From Paraflavitalea devenefica (GTDB lineage Bacteria > Bacteroidota > Bacteroidia > Chitinophagales > Chitinophagaceae), in NCBI RefSeq assembly GCF_011759375.1, contig NZ_JAARML010000002.1, positions 1,488,001-1,552,000 on the forward strand: a stretch of 64,000 nucleotides of DNA. The letters run 5' to 3'. Under the pieces are notes generated by a model. It ran no database searches. It saw only the letters and a list, made by a program, of their open reading frames with translations, and was not told where the DNA came from. Made by a program: the position numbers and the translations under genes. Shown here one piece after another: positions 33,738 through 42,932 of the stretch; the first letter of the stretch is position 1; the number at the start of each line of letters is the position of its first letter.

Positions 33738-35906
33738 GTGAACAGACTATTCAACCCGCGAACAGGCCTGGCCGGCCTCCTGCTGCTGGCAGGTTGCATC
33801 GCCGGCGCACAGGACATCAAAAGCTATACCTCCTATGTAAATCCTTTCATCGGTACAGCACCACTCACCGATTCGGCTATTCTTGGATATAACCTGCCCC
33901 AAGGATGGCGGTCATGGGCCGGGCTCGTATTTCCCGGTTCCTCTTTACCCAATGCCATGGTGCAGTTAAGCCCTATGACAGAATATGGCTCCGGCGCAGG
34001 ATATGAATATGAAGACGATGTCATCTATGGATTCACCCATACCAATAAAGGACATTGGAACCTTTGCAATATACCATTGTTGCCCGTTTCCGGTGCAACG
34101 GATACCGGCAGTAAATTCGTGTCCCACTTCTCCCACAAAAAAGAGACAGCTTCGCCGGCTTTCTACCAGGTATACCTCGATGATTATAACGTAAACGTGA
34201 GCCTTACTTCCACCCTGCGGTGCGGGTTCCATAAATACGAGTACAAAGACAACAACAACCGGAAAATACTCTTCGATCTGGCCAAAGCCAATAACAGGGT
34301 CTCCGACTGGACCATTGAGCAGGTAGGCAGTACTGCCTTGCAGGGCTATCAACAGTTGGGCAGGGAGAAAATATACTTCTATGCTGTCGTTAACAAGGGC
34401 ATTGACAAGCTGGAAAAAAAGAAGGAAGGCGCCGCCGATGGATGGGCGCTGGTACACATCAGCAATGGCAACAACACACCGGTAGAGCTCAAAATAGCCT
34501 TATCATTTGTCAGCACACAAAATGCCCAACAGAACCTTGGACAGGAAATAGGCAACCGGTCATTTGATGACATCCGCAAAGCGGGCAATCAAACCTGGGA
34601 AGCGGTGTTGTCAAAGATCCAGGTGAAAGGCGGCACTGAAAAACAAAAGCGGATGTTCTATTCCTGCTTTTACCGGTCACTGTTGTGGCCAGCCCTGCTC
34701 AGTGATGTGAATGGTGAATATACGGATGCAAAACGGCAGGTGGTAAAGGCCGATTTTAACTACTATACCATTCCTTCCCTTTGGGATACCTACCGCAACA
34801 AAGATGTGCTGCTGGGCATCGTATCGCCGCAGGTAACGCTGGATGTGATCAAGTCGCTCAAGGACATAGGCGATAAAATGGGATTTATTCCCACCTTTTT
34901 CCATGGAGATCATGCAGCTTCTTCCATCACAGGCGCCTACCTGCGCGGCATTACCAACTTTGATGTAAAAGGCACTTATCAATTGCTGTTAAGAAATGCA
35001 ACCGTAGAAGGCGGCACGCGGCCGCATATTACTGAATACATACAAAAGGGTTACATCTCCGAGCCGGATATTGCAGCGCCCCATGTGGAGACCAAGGCCA
35101 AAGCCGGTGTTTCCAAAACACTCGAATATGCCTATGATGACTACTCAGTAGCGCAGTTGGCAAAGCAATTGGGCGATACGGCCAACTACAGGCTATTCAT
35201 GGTCCGCTCAAAGAACTACAAAAACGTATTTGATCCTTCCACCCGCTTCATGCGTGGCCGGTTAGAGAACGGTGAATGGGTTCGGCACTTCAATCCGCAA
35301 TATCCCTACTATGAATACATGTACCGGGAGGCCAATGCCTGGCAGGTATCTTTCTATGCCCCGCACGACATGAAAGGACTGATTGAACTATATGGTGGCG
35401 CAAAGAACTTTGAAGCCAAACTCGATTCATTATTTACGGTACCCTGGAATCCTAACTACATTGCCAGGAATGTGGAGACCATGGTAGGACAATATTGCCA
35501 GGGCAATCAACCCGATCATGAAGCGCCTTTTGCCTACCACTTCATTGGCAAGCCGGAAAAGTCTCAAAAAATACTGGATCACATCTTAAACAATTTGTAC
35601 GGTATTGGCGAAGACGGACTGATCCTGAGTGGCATGGATGATGCGGGCGAAATGTCGGCCTGGTACCTGTTCAGTGCATTGGGTTTATATCCTTTTTCCG
35701 CCACCGATCCCGAATACATTGTCACCGTACCGCTGTTTGACCAGGTAAGCTGGCGGCAAACCAACGGTAAACTATTGACCATAAAAAAGTCGGGCAACAG
35801 CAGGCACATGCGCGCCATCCTTGTCAATGGAAAAAAGAATACCGGCTACTTCGTACCGCATGAGCTGTTCAAAAAAGGAGGGGAGGTTGTTATACAAACG
35901 CGATAA
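33738..35906 (+). CDS. GH92-family alpha-mannosidase
   Basis: 722-aa secreted glycosidase, translated from a GTG start (33738). Signal peptide about 1-24 with a GCIAGAQ end. GH92 marks are YVNPFIGTAPLTDSA, GSGAGYEYEDDVIYGFTHTN, IPSLWDTYRNKDVLLGIVSP, the acidic/catalytic region GNQPDHEAPFAYHFIGKPEK and the C-terminal DDAGEMSAWYLFSALGLYPF. GH92 enzymes are calcium-dependent exo-alpha-mannosidases acting on N-glycans and fungal mannan. It is in an apparent operon with the sulfatase. The usual DGHEGN segment is not evident. Substrate is inferred from family only. Confidence 0.9.
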   Translation: MNRLFNPRTGLAGLLLLAGCIAGAQDIKSYTSYVNPFIGTAPLTDSAILGYNLPQGWRSWAGLVFPGSSLPNAMVQLSPMTEYGSGAGYEYEDDVIYGFTHTNKGHWNLCNIPLLPVSGATDTGSKFVSHFSHKKETASPAFYQVYLDDYNVNVSLTSTLRCGFHKYEYKDNNNRKILFDLAKANNRVSDWTIEQVGSTALQGYQQLGREKIYFYAVVNKGIDKLEKKKEGAADGWALVHISNGNNTPVELKIALSFVSTQNAQQNLGQEIGNRSFDDIRKAGNQTWEAVLSKIQVKGGTEKQKRMFYSCFYRSLLWPALLSDVNGEYTDAKRQVVKADFNYYTIPSLWDTYRNKDVLLGIVSPQVTLDVIKSLKDIGDKMGFIPTFFHGDHAASSITGAYLRGITNFDVKGTYQLLLRNATVEGGTRPHITEYIQKGYISEPDIAAPHVETKAKAGVSKTLEYAYDDYSVAQLAKQLGDTANYRLFMVRSKNYKNVFDPSTRFMRGRLENGEWVRHFNPQYPYYEYMYREANAWQVSFYAPHDMKGLIELYGGAKNFEAKLDSLFTVPWNPNYIARNVETMVGQYCQGNQPDHEAPFAYHFIGKPEKSQKILDHILNNLYGIGEDGLILSGMDDAGEMSAWYLFSALGLYPFSATDPEYIVTVPLFDQVSWRQTNGKLLTIKKSGNSRHMRAILVNGKKNTGYFVPHELFKKGGEVVIQTR

Positions 35907-35920
35907 CACAGTCTTGGCAA

Positions 35921-35964
35921 TAGACACACAGCCCTTTGATAATTGTCAAAGGGCTGTGTGTCTA
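35921..35964. terminator. 19-bp perfect hairpin between convergent genes
   Basis: TAGACACACAGCCCTTTGA (35921-35939) and its exact complement (35946-35964) with a 6-nt loop. It lies 14 bp after the GH92 stop and 22 bp before the stop of the convergent VOC gene. There is no T-tract on either side, so a factor-independent terminator is not certain; it may be a bidirectional transcript end or RNA-stabilising hairpin. Confidence 0.65.
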
Positions 35965-35986
35965 TCGGGTAATATCATTCAAAAGA

Positions 35987-36409
35987 TCAGGAGGGTTGGT
36001 TGCTGTAATTGATCATCCAGTGTACACCAAACTTGTCTACGAAAGAACCAAAATAATCGCCCCAGAACATGTCTTCCAGCGGCATTTCTATTTTTCCGCC
36101 TGCAGAGAGACCGTTGAAGAGGCGGTCTGCTTCCTGCCGGCTATCAGGTGCAACAGAAATATAGTTGTTGTTACCCATCTTCAGTACATGACCGGCAGAA
36201 GGAAGACAATCGGAAGCCATCAGGAACTGGCCTTTGCCAATAGGCAGGGATGCGTGCAACACCCTGTTCTTTTCATTGTCCGGTAAGTTTTCCGTACCCG
36301 GCGCTTCAGTCATTCTCCGGATAGACAATTCACCGCCGAAAACAGCATGGTAAAAACGGAATGCTTCTTCGGCATTCCCATCAAAATTCAAATAAGGATT
36401 GAGAACCAT
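35987..36409 (-). CDS. VOC-family (PhnB/glyoxalase-like) protein
   Basis: 140-aa cytoplasmic protein starting at MVLNPYLNFDGNAEEAFRFY (36409); a reading from 36481 would add 24 residues foreign to the family. It has the PhnB-like VOC fold: YHAVFGGELSIRRMTEAPGT, then VLHASLPIGKGQFLMASDCL, and the C-terminal FWGDYFGSFVDKFGVHWMIN. PhnB-like proteins are widespread and mostly uncharacterised; this one lacks a clear set of glyoxalase metal ligands. No neighbour suggests a pathway. Confidence 0.88.
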   Translation of the reverse strand: MVLNPYLNFDGNAEEAFRFYHAVFGGELSIRRMTEAPGTENLPDNEKNRVLHASLPIGKGQFLMASDCLPSAGHVLKMGNNNYISVAPDSRQEADRLFNGLSAGGKIEMPLEDMFWGDYFGSFVDKFGVHWMINYSNQPS

Positions 36410-36560
36410 AATAATACCGTTTAAAGAGTTTCTAATAGCGTTGATAATGGCAATAGAAGACTGGCAAGCCTCCTGGAACAATGCATCAAAGCTATGGCGA
36501 ATAAATAAACGGCAGGCTGTGCTATTCTGACAAAATCCGGGTGTAATTGCGACAAACCTT

Positions 36561-38021
36561 CTAATCCTTCCATCGCCATGCTCCTTCCAGCACCAGCGGC
36601 TCTTTCAGGTTATGCTGCAACAGGAACTGTTTGGTTTCCTCATCATTTAGTTTCTTCACAGGAATCGTATCGGCTGTGCCCAGCCCGTATAACAGCATAG
36701 ATACAAACCGGACGGTGTTTTTCAGGCCTTGCTCACTATTTACCAGGCTGAATACATCACAGTCTGCATGATAACAACCTGCCGGACCATTTACGCCACG
36801 GCCGCCACCGCCACCGCCTGTGGGAATGCCTTGCAGCATAAAGGGCTGGTGATCGCTGTGCAGGCCTGTCCTGTCCGAAAAACCATTTGTGAAAGTCGTG
36901 TCAATCTTATTAGCAATGGCGCCAATCGCCTGGAAAAGTTCCTTCGCTTCCGGCATGCTCGAAGAATAACTGCGCACATCACCCGTCATATCGAAATTGA
37001 GCATATACCGCAGGTGGTCAATTTGCTTGTTTTTAATAGCTGCGGCTACATACGCTTTCGAACCCAGCAGGCCCTGCTCTTCACCCATAAACATCACAAA
37101 CTCAATCGTGCGTTTGGGCTTCAGGTGTAGTTGTTGAAACGTTCTCGCCATATCCAGTACAGAAAAAGACCCGATGCCATTATCGATAGCGCCGGTGGCA
37201 AGGTCCCAACTGTCGAGGTGGCCGCCCACCACGATCTTCTCCCGGGACAGGCTGCTGCCTTTGATCGTAGCGATCACATTCCGCGCTTTTATAAGGCCGG
37301 AGAAATTGGTCATATTTATCCGGCTGTACAAGAGGCCGGTTTTCAACTGCTCTTTCCATTGCATGCCGTCTTCCTTGCCAATACAAACGGCTGGTATGGG
37401 GATCAGTTTCCCGGTTACAGAAGCTGTGCCGGTCAGCAGTGTGCCGCCATCTACCGTATTAATCACAATAATGCCTTTGGCGCCATATTTAATGGCGATG
37501 GCTGTTTTTTCTGAGCGGTGCAAAGACCGGCCTGTTGTGCCCGGAAGCAGGCCGAGATATACCAGCGCGATCTTATCTTTCACCACACCAGGACGGGCTA
37601 TATAATCACTGTCCAGGCCATTGCCCATATCTACTACTTCAGCAGTAAGGTCCACCTTCACCGGTGAATGCGCCAGTGATACCGACTTTACTGGTTGCAG
37701 GGAACCAGTATTGGCGCCTACGCTCACTGCCAGCGTACCGCGACTCCAGCTCTCTACTTCAAAAGGTTGATATTTTACATCGGTAAACCCGTAGGACTTG
37801 AGCAGGTTATAAGCATAAGCCTCTGCCTTGCTGCCATTTTCGGACCCGGTAAGCCGGTGCCCGATCGTTTCTGTCGCATCCTTTAGCGTACTGTAAGCTT
37901 TGGAATGTTGTTGTACCTCATCATTGATCTTTCTGAAAACAGGCTCCCAGGTGGGATTTTGTTGTGCAAACAGGGAAACACTTGCAATAAGGAACAGGCC
38001 GGTCAGTATTGATTCTCTCAT
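36561..38021 (-). CDS. M28-family zinc aminopeptidase
   Basis: 486-aa secreted metallopeptidase. Signal peptide 1-20 (ends SLFAQ). A PA domain (about 120-235, GVVKDKIALVYLGLL, then KYGAKGIIVINTVDGG) precedes the catalytic domain. Zinc and catalytic residues are all visible: His268 in VVGGHLDSWD, Asp280 in GAIDNG, Glu314/Glu315 in FMGEEQG, Asp344 in MLNFDMTGD and a His in GCYHADCD. This is a co-catalytic two-zinc aminopeptidase or carboxypeptidase Q-like enzyme acting in the periplasm or outside the cell. Length is normal for Bacteroidota M28 enzymes. Confidence 0.92.
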   Translation of the reverse strand: MRESILTGLFLIASVSLFAQQNPTWEPVFRKINDEVQQHSKAYSTLKDATETIGHRLTGSENGSKAEAYAYNLLKSYGFTDVKYQPFEVESWSRGTLAVSVGANTGSLQPVKSVSLAHSPVKVDLTAEVVDMGNGLDSDYIARPGVVKDKIALVYLGLLPGTTGRSLHRSEKTAIAIKYGAKGIIVINTVDGGTLLTGTASVTGKLIPIPAVCIGKEDGMQWKEQLKTGLLYSRINMTNFSGLIKARNVIATIKGSSLSREKIVVGGHLDSWDLATGAIDNGIGSFSVLDMARTFQQLHLKPKRTIEFVMFMGEEQGLLGSKAYVAAAIKNKQIDHLRYMLNFDMTGDVRSYSSSMPEAKELFQAIGAIANKIDTTFTNGFSDRTGLHSDHQPFMLQGIPTGGGGGGRGVNGPAGCYHADCDVFSLVNSEQGLKNTVRFVSMLLYGLGTADTIPVKKLNDEETKQFLLQHNLKEPLVLEGAWRWKD

Positions 38022-38136
38022 GTTAATGGGGGATTGAGCGTGCTCAAAGTAAGAAAAAAATCAATGGTGCAAGCATGAAGCTATGCTTGAAGGCGCGCTT
38101 CCCGTAAAACGGGACAGGTCGTGCCTTATTAAATCC

Positions 38137-39726
38137 TTACTGTCCCGCCTTTCTACGTAATTCATTTACCTTTTGTGCGGCATACATAGGTTCCATGTCA
38201 CGGAGGTTCTCAAAATGCCGGATGGCAGCCGTCCATTGTTGTTTTTGCTCCTGCAATAGTCCGAGGCTATTTTGAGTATTGAACCATTGTTCCGGATTAT
38301 CTTTTTGGGTATAGAAGTCAAGTGCAGCGGTATAGGCCATCACTGCTTCTTCCAGCAGGATGATACTGTTCGTGGCGGCGCGGCTGCTTTCTTCCCAAAG
38401 GGCAGTGCCCAGGTTGTATTGCGTGCTGGCATAGGCTTCCGGAAAACATTCTTTGGTGTGTACGATCAGCGCTGCGCGGAAGGCCGCCACTGCTTCGGAG
38501 AGTAAAGTCCTGCCTTCGGTAACCCGGCCTTGCTCAAACAATGACACACCGAGGTGATGCTGGGCCCAGGCCCATTCCTCCGGCGATTCTTTTTCAGTAT
38601 ACACTTCCAGCGCCAGCCGATAGGCTGCGGCCGACTCCTTAAACAGGATAATGGCTGCAGCATCTTTTGTATCACTGCCCCAGAACTGAAGCATATTGCC
38701 CAGGTTATATTGTGCCAGTGCCCAGTCTTGCGGATGATCCTGACGGGTATATATTTCCAGTGCTGCCCGGAAAGCGGCAATCGCTTCTTCAATAGCGCCC
38801 AGGTTACTCAATACAACGCCCATATTATTCTGCATCCTTGCCCAGTCTTGCGGCTGATCCTTTTTGGTATAAACGGTCAGTGCAGCATTGTAAGCCGAGA
38901 GGGACTGCAGGAATAAACTATCGCCGGTACTTCCTGCTACCAGTTCCCCCTGTGTTTGCAATATCGTGCCCAGGTTGCTTTGCGACCGGGCCCATTCCTG
39001 TGGGAAGGTGGTTGGACTATACCGGGCAAGCGCTGCCTGCTCAAGCGCAGCAGCCTGTGTCAATAAAGCAAAGCCTTCATCACCTCCGAGGCGGTTACCT
39101 TCTTCGTACAATACGATGGCCAGCAGGTCCTGCACATGGCTTTTCTTTTGTGCCGGCGTATCCTGCAACAGCAGGCTGTCGGCCTTGCGGTACAGGCGGA
39201 TAGCTCTTTTGAAATTACCGCCCTCGCTGGCGCTGTTACCTGCCAGTAAATAAGCGGTGCAGGTTGCATCCGTTGCTGCTGTTATGGCCGGGTCTTGCCC
39301 GCCTGCGCCGGTCAGGTTCACAGGTAATGACTCTTCCTGCAATATAGCAGCCTGTTCATAATACAGCGAAGAAGTGTGGAATTGTTTCAGGTAATAATTG
39401 CGGGCTCCCTGCAGCATCAGGTCCCCCTCTTCATTCTTTACAGAATCTGCCTGCGCCCAGGCATTCACCAGTTCCCTTGCTTGCGTGCAGGTAATCCCAT
39501 GCTCATGGGCAAATGCTGTAAAACATTCATCATAATGCGCAAGGGTGGGAGCTTTTTCTGTGATGGCCTGCTCGTTCGCTTTTTGGGAGATGGTGCTGAT
39601 CAGTGTTACAAAAGAAGCATTCGTAACCGGCTTAACGCGGCTGTTAGTCTCTTTCAGGCTATCCTGCGCATGCAGGCACGACAGGCAGTATACAAAAAAA
39701 GACAGGCAGGTAAAATGCTTACGCAT
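38137..39726 (-). CDS. Exported TPR-repeat protein with DWA-type repeats
   Basis: 529-aa exported protein starting at MRKHFTCLSFFVYCLSCLHA (39726); an earlier start at 39801 would bury the signal peptide. Residues about 240-500 hold at least five repeats of a TPR variant with the core FRAALEIYTRQDHPQDWALA and QYNLGNML, i.e. 'YTxxxxPxxWAxxQxNLGxxL'. These Trp-containing TPRs are usually protein scaffolds. The N-terminal ~150 residues are helical and unassigned. The protein is likely periplasmic; no partner is obvious, and the M28 peptidase downstream may be co-transcribed. Confidence 0.8.
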   Translation of the reverse strand: MRKHFTCLSFFVYCLSCLHAQDSLKETNSRVKPVTNASFVTLISTISQKANEQAITEKAPTLAHYDECFTAFAHEHGITCTQARELVNAWAQADSVKNEEGDLMLQGARNYYLKQFHTSSLYYEQAAILQEESLPVNLTGAGGQDPAITAATDATCTAYLLAGNSASEGGNFKRAIRLYRKADSLLLQDTPAQKKSHVQDLLAIVLYEEGNRLGGDEGFALLTQAAALEQAALARYSPTTFPQEWARSQSNLGTILQTQGELVAGSTGDSLFLQSLSAYNAALTVYTKKDQPQDWARMQNNMGVVLSNLGAIEEAIAAFRAALEIYTRQDHPQDWALAQYNLGNMLQFWGSDTKDAAAIILFKESAAAYRLALEVYTEKESPEEWAWAQHHLGVSLFEQGRVTEGRTLLSEAVAAFRAALIVHTKECFPEAYASTQYNLGTALWEESSRAATNSIILLEEAVMAYTAALDFYTQKDNPEQWFNTQNSLGLLQEQKQQWTAAIRHFENLRDMEPMYAAQKVNELRRKAGQ

Positions 39727-39994
39727 AAGCGGTACAATTGGTGAAAAAAGGGTACACAACTTATTGGCACAGGCATATTGGTCAATCGGATCCCGGATCA
39801 CACAGGCAGGGCAAGTTTAAACGTGCTGTTTTATATATAAAGGGCGGACGATCTTACGGAATGTAAGGTTGAGAGGTACGATAGAAATGCCCTGCAAAGG
39901 TAAGGAAAAAATTGTCTTGTTGCCGTTCCTCCAACAAGTTAATTTCCGTATCAAACAGGGTAAATTCTTCCTCTTTATTGTAGCCATCCAATTC

Positions 39995-40002
39995 TATATT
40001 TG
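39995..40002 (+). promoter_or_regulatory. Bacteroidota -7 promoter element (TATATTTG)
   Basis: TATATTTG is an exact TAnnTTTG match ending only 5 nt before the ATG of the M1 aminopeptidase. If used, transcription would begin at or next to the start codon, giving a leaderless or near-leaderless mRNA. No clear -33 element is visible. Confidence 0.4.
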
Positions 40003-40007
40003 GTTTC

Positions 40008-41675
40008 ATGAACAGGACCCTCCTCATTGCTATCAGTTGCCTCTTTTTCTCCCTGTATAGTGCTGCCCAGGCCGGCCGGCAAAAGGTATTCACACTGGCC
40101 GATACCTTGCGTGGCAGCCTCACGCCCGAAAGGACCTGGTGGGATATACAACGGTATGATCTTTCCGTAAAGCCGGATTACAATACCAAAACCATCAGTG
40201 GGGTGAATGAAATCACTTATAAAGTGACCGGCTCCAACGCCCGGATGCAGATCGATATGCGGGAACCCCTGGTCATTGATAGCGTGCTGTTCAACCACAA
40301 AACGTCTTTATCCTTTGCCAAAGAGGGTACTGTATGGTATATCCAGGCGCCAAAACAGTCCCTGAATGCCATCAATTCTGTAGCCATCTATTACCATGGC
40401 CAGGCGCATGAAGCAGTGCGCCCACCCTGGGACGGCGGATGGACCTGGACCACCGACTCTCTCAAGCGTCCGTGGATGACAGTAACCTGCCAGGGATTGG
40501 GTGCTTCCATCTGGTATCCCTGCAAAGACCACCAGAGCGATGAGCCCGATAAAGGCGCCAGTCTTACCATGACCGTACCCGACACACTCGTGGCGGTAGC
40601 CAATGGAAGGCTCCAGTCTAAGAAAGTGAATGGCGATGGCACTACTTCCTGGAAATGGGCGGTCGTAAATCCCATCAGCAACTATTGTATCATACCCTAC
40701 ATCGGCAAATATGTCAACTGGAGTGAAGTGTACAAAGGGGAGAAGGGGAATCTTGATGTAAACTACTGGGTATTGGATTATAACCTGGAAAAGGCGAAGG
40801 TCTACATGCCGAAAGAAGTAAACAATATGCTGCATGCATTTGAACATTGGTTCGGACCCTATCCGTTTTATGAGGATGGGTACAAACTCATTGAAACCTC
40901 CAATACAGGTATGGAGCACCAGAGTGCAGTATCCTATGGTAACTGGTTCAAGCCTGGTTACCGCGGACGGGACGGTTCAGGCACGGGCTGGGGTATGAAA
41001 TGGGATTTCATCATCATCCATGAAAGCGGGCATGAGTGGTTTGGCAACAACATCACCACCAACGACCTGGCCGACATGTGGGTGCATGAAGGATTTACCA
41101 ACTACAGTGAAACCCTTTTCATTGATTACATCTTTGGAAAGGAAGCGGCCAATCAATACAACCAGGGTATACGGCGCGGTATCCGCAATGACCGGCCCAT
41201 CATTCCCGACTATCATGTCAATGCACAGGGCAGTGGGGATATGTATCCCAAAGCAGGCAACATGCTGCATGCCATCCGGCATAGCCTGGATAATGACAAC
41301 CTGTGGCGCAATATACTGCGGGGACTGAACAAACAATTCTATCACCAGACGGTCAACTCCACACAGGTAGAAAAATACATCTCTACCAACGCAAAGTTTG
41401 ATTACGGTAAAGTCTTTGATCAGTACCTGCGTACCGTACAGCTACCTACATTCGAATACTACTTCAGCGATGATAAAAAGAAAGTGTTTTATCGCTACGC
41501 CAACTGCATAGAAGGATTCAACCTGCCGCTGGTATTGAAAGACAAAACCACCGTGCTGAAAATAAAACCTACTGCGCAATGGCAGAACCTTTCACTGAAG
41601 GGCGACCAGGCTGCACTGTTCGATAAAGCAGCCATTGAAGCTATGTACTACCTCACCGTTACCAATGGGCGTTGA
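40008..41675 (+). CDS. M1-family aminopeptidase
   Basis: 555-aa secreted zinc metallopeptidase. Signal peptide about 1-21 (ends YSAAQA). An N-terminal beta domain (45-230) leads to the gluzincin core: exopeptidase motif GMEHQSAVSYG (301-311), zinc motif IIHESGHEWFGNNI with His338, Glu339 and His342, and third ligand Glu361 in DMWVHEGFTNYSE. At 555 aa it lacks the large helical C-terminal domain of PepN, as in short Bacteroidota M1 enzymes (leukotriene-hydrolase-like). It should trim N-terminal residues from peptides outside the cytoplasm. Confidence 0.92.
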   Translation: MNRTLLIAISCLFFSLYSAAQAGRQKVFTLADTLRGSLTPERTWWDIQRYDLSVKPDYNTKTISGVNEITYKVTGSNARMQIDMREPLVIDSVLFNHKTSLSFAKEGTVWYIQAPKQSLNAINSVAIYYHGQAHEAVRPPWDGGWTWTTDSLKRPWMTVTCQGLGASIWYPCKDHQSDEPDKGASLTMTVPDTLVAVANGRLQSKKVNGDGTTSWKWAVVNPISNYCIIPYIGKYVNWSEVYKGEKGNLDVNYWVLDYNLEKAKVYMPKEVNNMLHAFEHWFGPYPFYEDGYKLIETSNTGMEHQSAVSYGNWFKPGYRGRDGSGTGWGMKWDFIIIHESGHEWFGNNITTNDLADMWVHEGFTNYSETLFIDYIFGKEAANQYNQGIRRGIRNDRPIIPDYHVNAQGSGDMYPKAGNMLHAIRHSLDNDNLWRNILRGLNKQFYHQTVNSTQVEKYISTNAKFDYGKVFDQYLRTVQLPTFEYYFSDDKKKVFYRYANCIEGFNLPLVLKDKTTVLKIKPTAQWQNLSLKGDQAALFDKAAIEAMYYLTVTNGR

Positions 41676-41782
41676 ACATTGTATATTTGGTGAAGGGCGG
41701 TTTGCTCCGACAGATATATGATTACATTTCCCCGCAGTGTCTCTTTCGTGCTGCGGGCCTGCGCATGGCGAAGGGCGCTGCG

Positions 41783-41830
41783 GCCTCGTTGCCTTAATGC
41801 CTCAATGCCTCGTTGCCTCTTAACGCCTCC
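41783..41830. repeat. 8-bp tandem repeats (GCCTCRTT-like) across a stop codon
   Basis: Units GCCTCGTT, GCCTTAAT, GCCTCAAT, GCCTCGTT, GCCTCTTAAC and GCCTCC follow each other. They cover the last codons and the stop (41794-41796) of the minus-strand DUF3574 gene, so the C-terminal tail is written by the repeat. The array resembles AT/GAGGC-type low-complexity repeats in Bacteroidota intergenic DNA. Confidence 0.75.
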
Positions 41831-42213
41831 AACCACATCCTTCCCTTCACATCCATCCTCAGCACCGCCTGCTGCTGGTAGCGTTGCATATATACCTGCA
41901 TCAGTGTATCCAGGTGGGCCTGCCGCTGTCTGCTTTTCTTACCGATGAACGTCAACACCTTTGTCTGTTCTGTGATCGTAGTATGCAGTTGGGTGTCGCG
42001 CCATTTGCCGGTAGCATCTCTTTCAGTATAACCTTCCGGGAACCGCAGGGCTACCACGCTGTCGCTGAACCATTGCCATTGTTCTTTGGACACCTGTCCG
42101 CCACCGGGAATATTGAGGCCAAAATACAGATCAGTCCGCCGGGTGGTAGCGCAGGCGCTCAACAGCAATAACAAAACGGCAATAATCGTAACAGGTTTAA
42201 TAGTTGTCATCAT
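41794..42213 (-). CDS. DUF3574-like lipoprotein
   Basis: 139-aa lipoprotein, signal MMTTIKPVTIIAVLLLLLSA with lipobox SACATT. The mature part follows the DUF3574 (PF12098) pattern: DLYFGLNIPGGGQVSKEQWQ, then ALRFPEGYTERDATGKWRD, then KVLTFIGKKS. The function of this domain is not known. The C-terminal tail (EALRGNEALRH) is encoded by the 8-bp repeat array and looks like a recent alteration of the gene end; the unmodified end cannot be reconstructed here. Confidence 0.8.
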   Translation of the reverse strand: MMTTIKPVTIIAVLLLLLSACATTRRTDLYFGLNIPGGGQVSKEQWQWFSDSVVALRFPEGYTERDATGKWRDTQLHTTITEQTKVLTFIGKKSRQRQAHLDTLMQVYMQRYQQQAVLRMDVKGRMWLEALRGNEALRH

Positions 42214-42371
42214 ACCGCAAAGTTGCTGTGCCGTTCTGCCACCTCCAATGCTTACTTAGCGGCTGGCAGCAATCAACCAATAATTAGCAACCTGTACCGA
42301 ACAGCTTGTAAAACTGGTTTAAATCTATTGACGCGATTGTCACGTATGTATACTAACCTTCTTACCACAAT

Positions 42372-42923
42372 ATGAGCAGTTTAGGAAATAGATATCACTT
42401 ACAGGAACAAAAATCCGAACAGGATCTTAAATTCTTTTTTATAAGTAAAGGACAGCAGGATGTGGTTAAAGTAATTCAATACTCTTTCATACAAAAGATA
42501 TTTGACAAGAGCGTTTATAACCTTGGATTTGGTGATTATGATATCGTTATGGATACTATTATAGATGATGTCAATACTAATAATGGCGACGCTTTTAAGG
42601 TTCTGAATACGGTGTTAAGTACTATTCCTCTGTTTTTTGAAAATTATGAAGGTTGTGTGTTAATGGTGCAGGGGAGCGATGGAAGGCCTGAATTTATTGA
42701 AATATGCAGGCAGAAATGTGTGAAGAAATGTAAGGACGAATGTAAGAACTTTAATAGGAGAATTAACATTTATAGCTATTATGTGAACAAGAGTTATGAG
42801 CAATTAGCCGTTGATTATCAGTTTTTTGGCGGCCTGAAGAATGGAGAGGGGTATACAGTTTTAGAAGCGTACAAAGTAGGTAAAAAGTATGATTCAGTAC
42901 TATTAGTAAAAAGAAATGATTAA
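42372..42923 (+). CDS. DUF6934-like protein
   Basis: 183-aa cytoplasmic protein, AT-rich. The segment VYNLGFGDYDIVMDTIIDDV followed by NTNNGDAFKVLNTVLSTIPL matches, from memory, the core of the Bacteroidota family DUF6934 (YNLGFGD ... TNNGDxxKVLxTV). A Cys-rich stretch (CRQKCVKKCKDECKNF, about 114-129) replaces the usual RLY region and may bind metal. The gene is followed after 9 bp by a 51-aa basic protein and a strong terminator, forming a two-gene unit. Such pairs occur as isolated islands; a toxin-antitoxin-like role is speculation. Confidence 0.65.
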   Translation: MSSLGNRYHLQEQKSEQDLKFFFISKGQQDVVKVIQYSFIQKIFDKSVYNLGFGDYDIVMDTIIDDVNTNNGDAFKVLNTVLSTIPLFFENYEGCVLMVQGSDGRPEFIEICRQKCVKKCKDECKNFNRRINIYSYYVNKSYEQLAVDYQFFGGLKNGEGYTVLEAYKVGKKYDSVLLVKRND

Positions 42924-42932
42924 CTTCACGAT

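Noticed and set aside
34000..35906. GH92 plus sulfatase as a polysaccharide utilisation locus
   Set aside because: There is no SusC/SusD pair, hybrid two-component system or ECF regulator beside them, so the PUL definition is not met.
41731..41757. 7-bp hairpin CCCGCAG/CTGCGGG after the M1 aminopeptidase as a terminator
   Set aside because: Short stem, long loop and no T-tract; it may form but I cannot call it a terminator.
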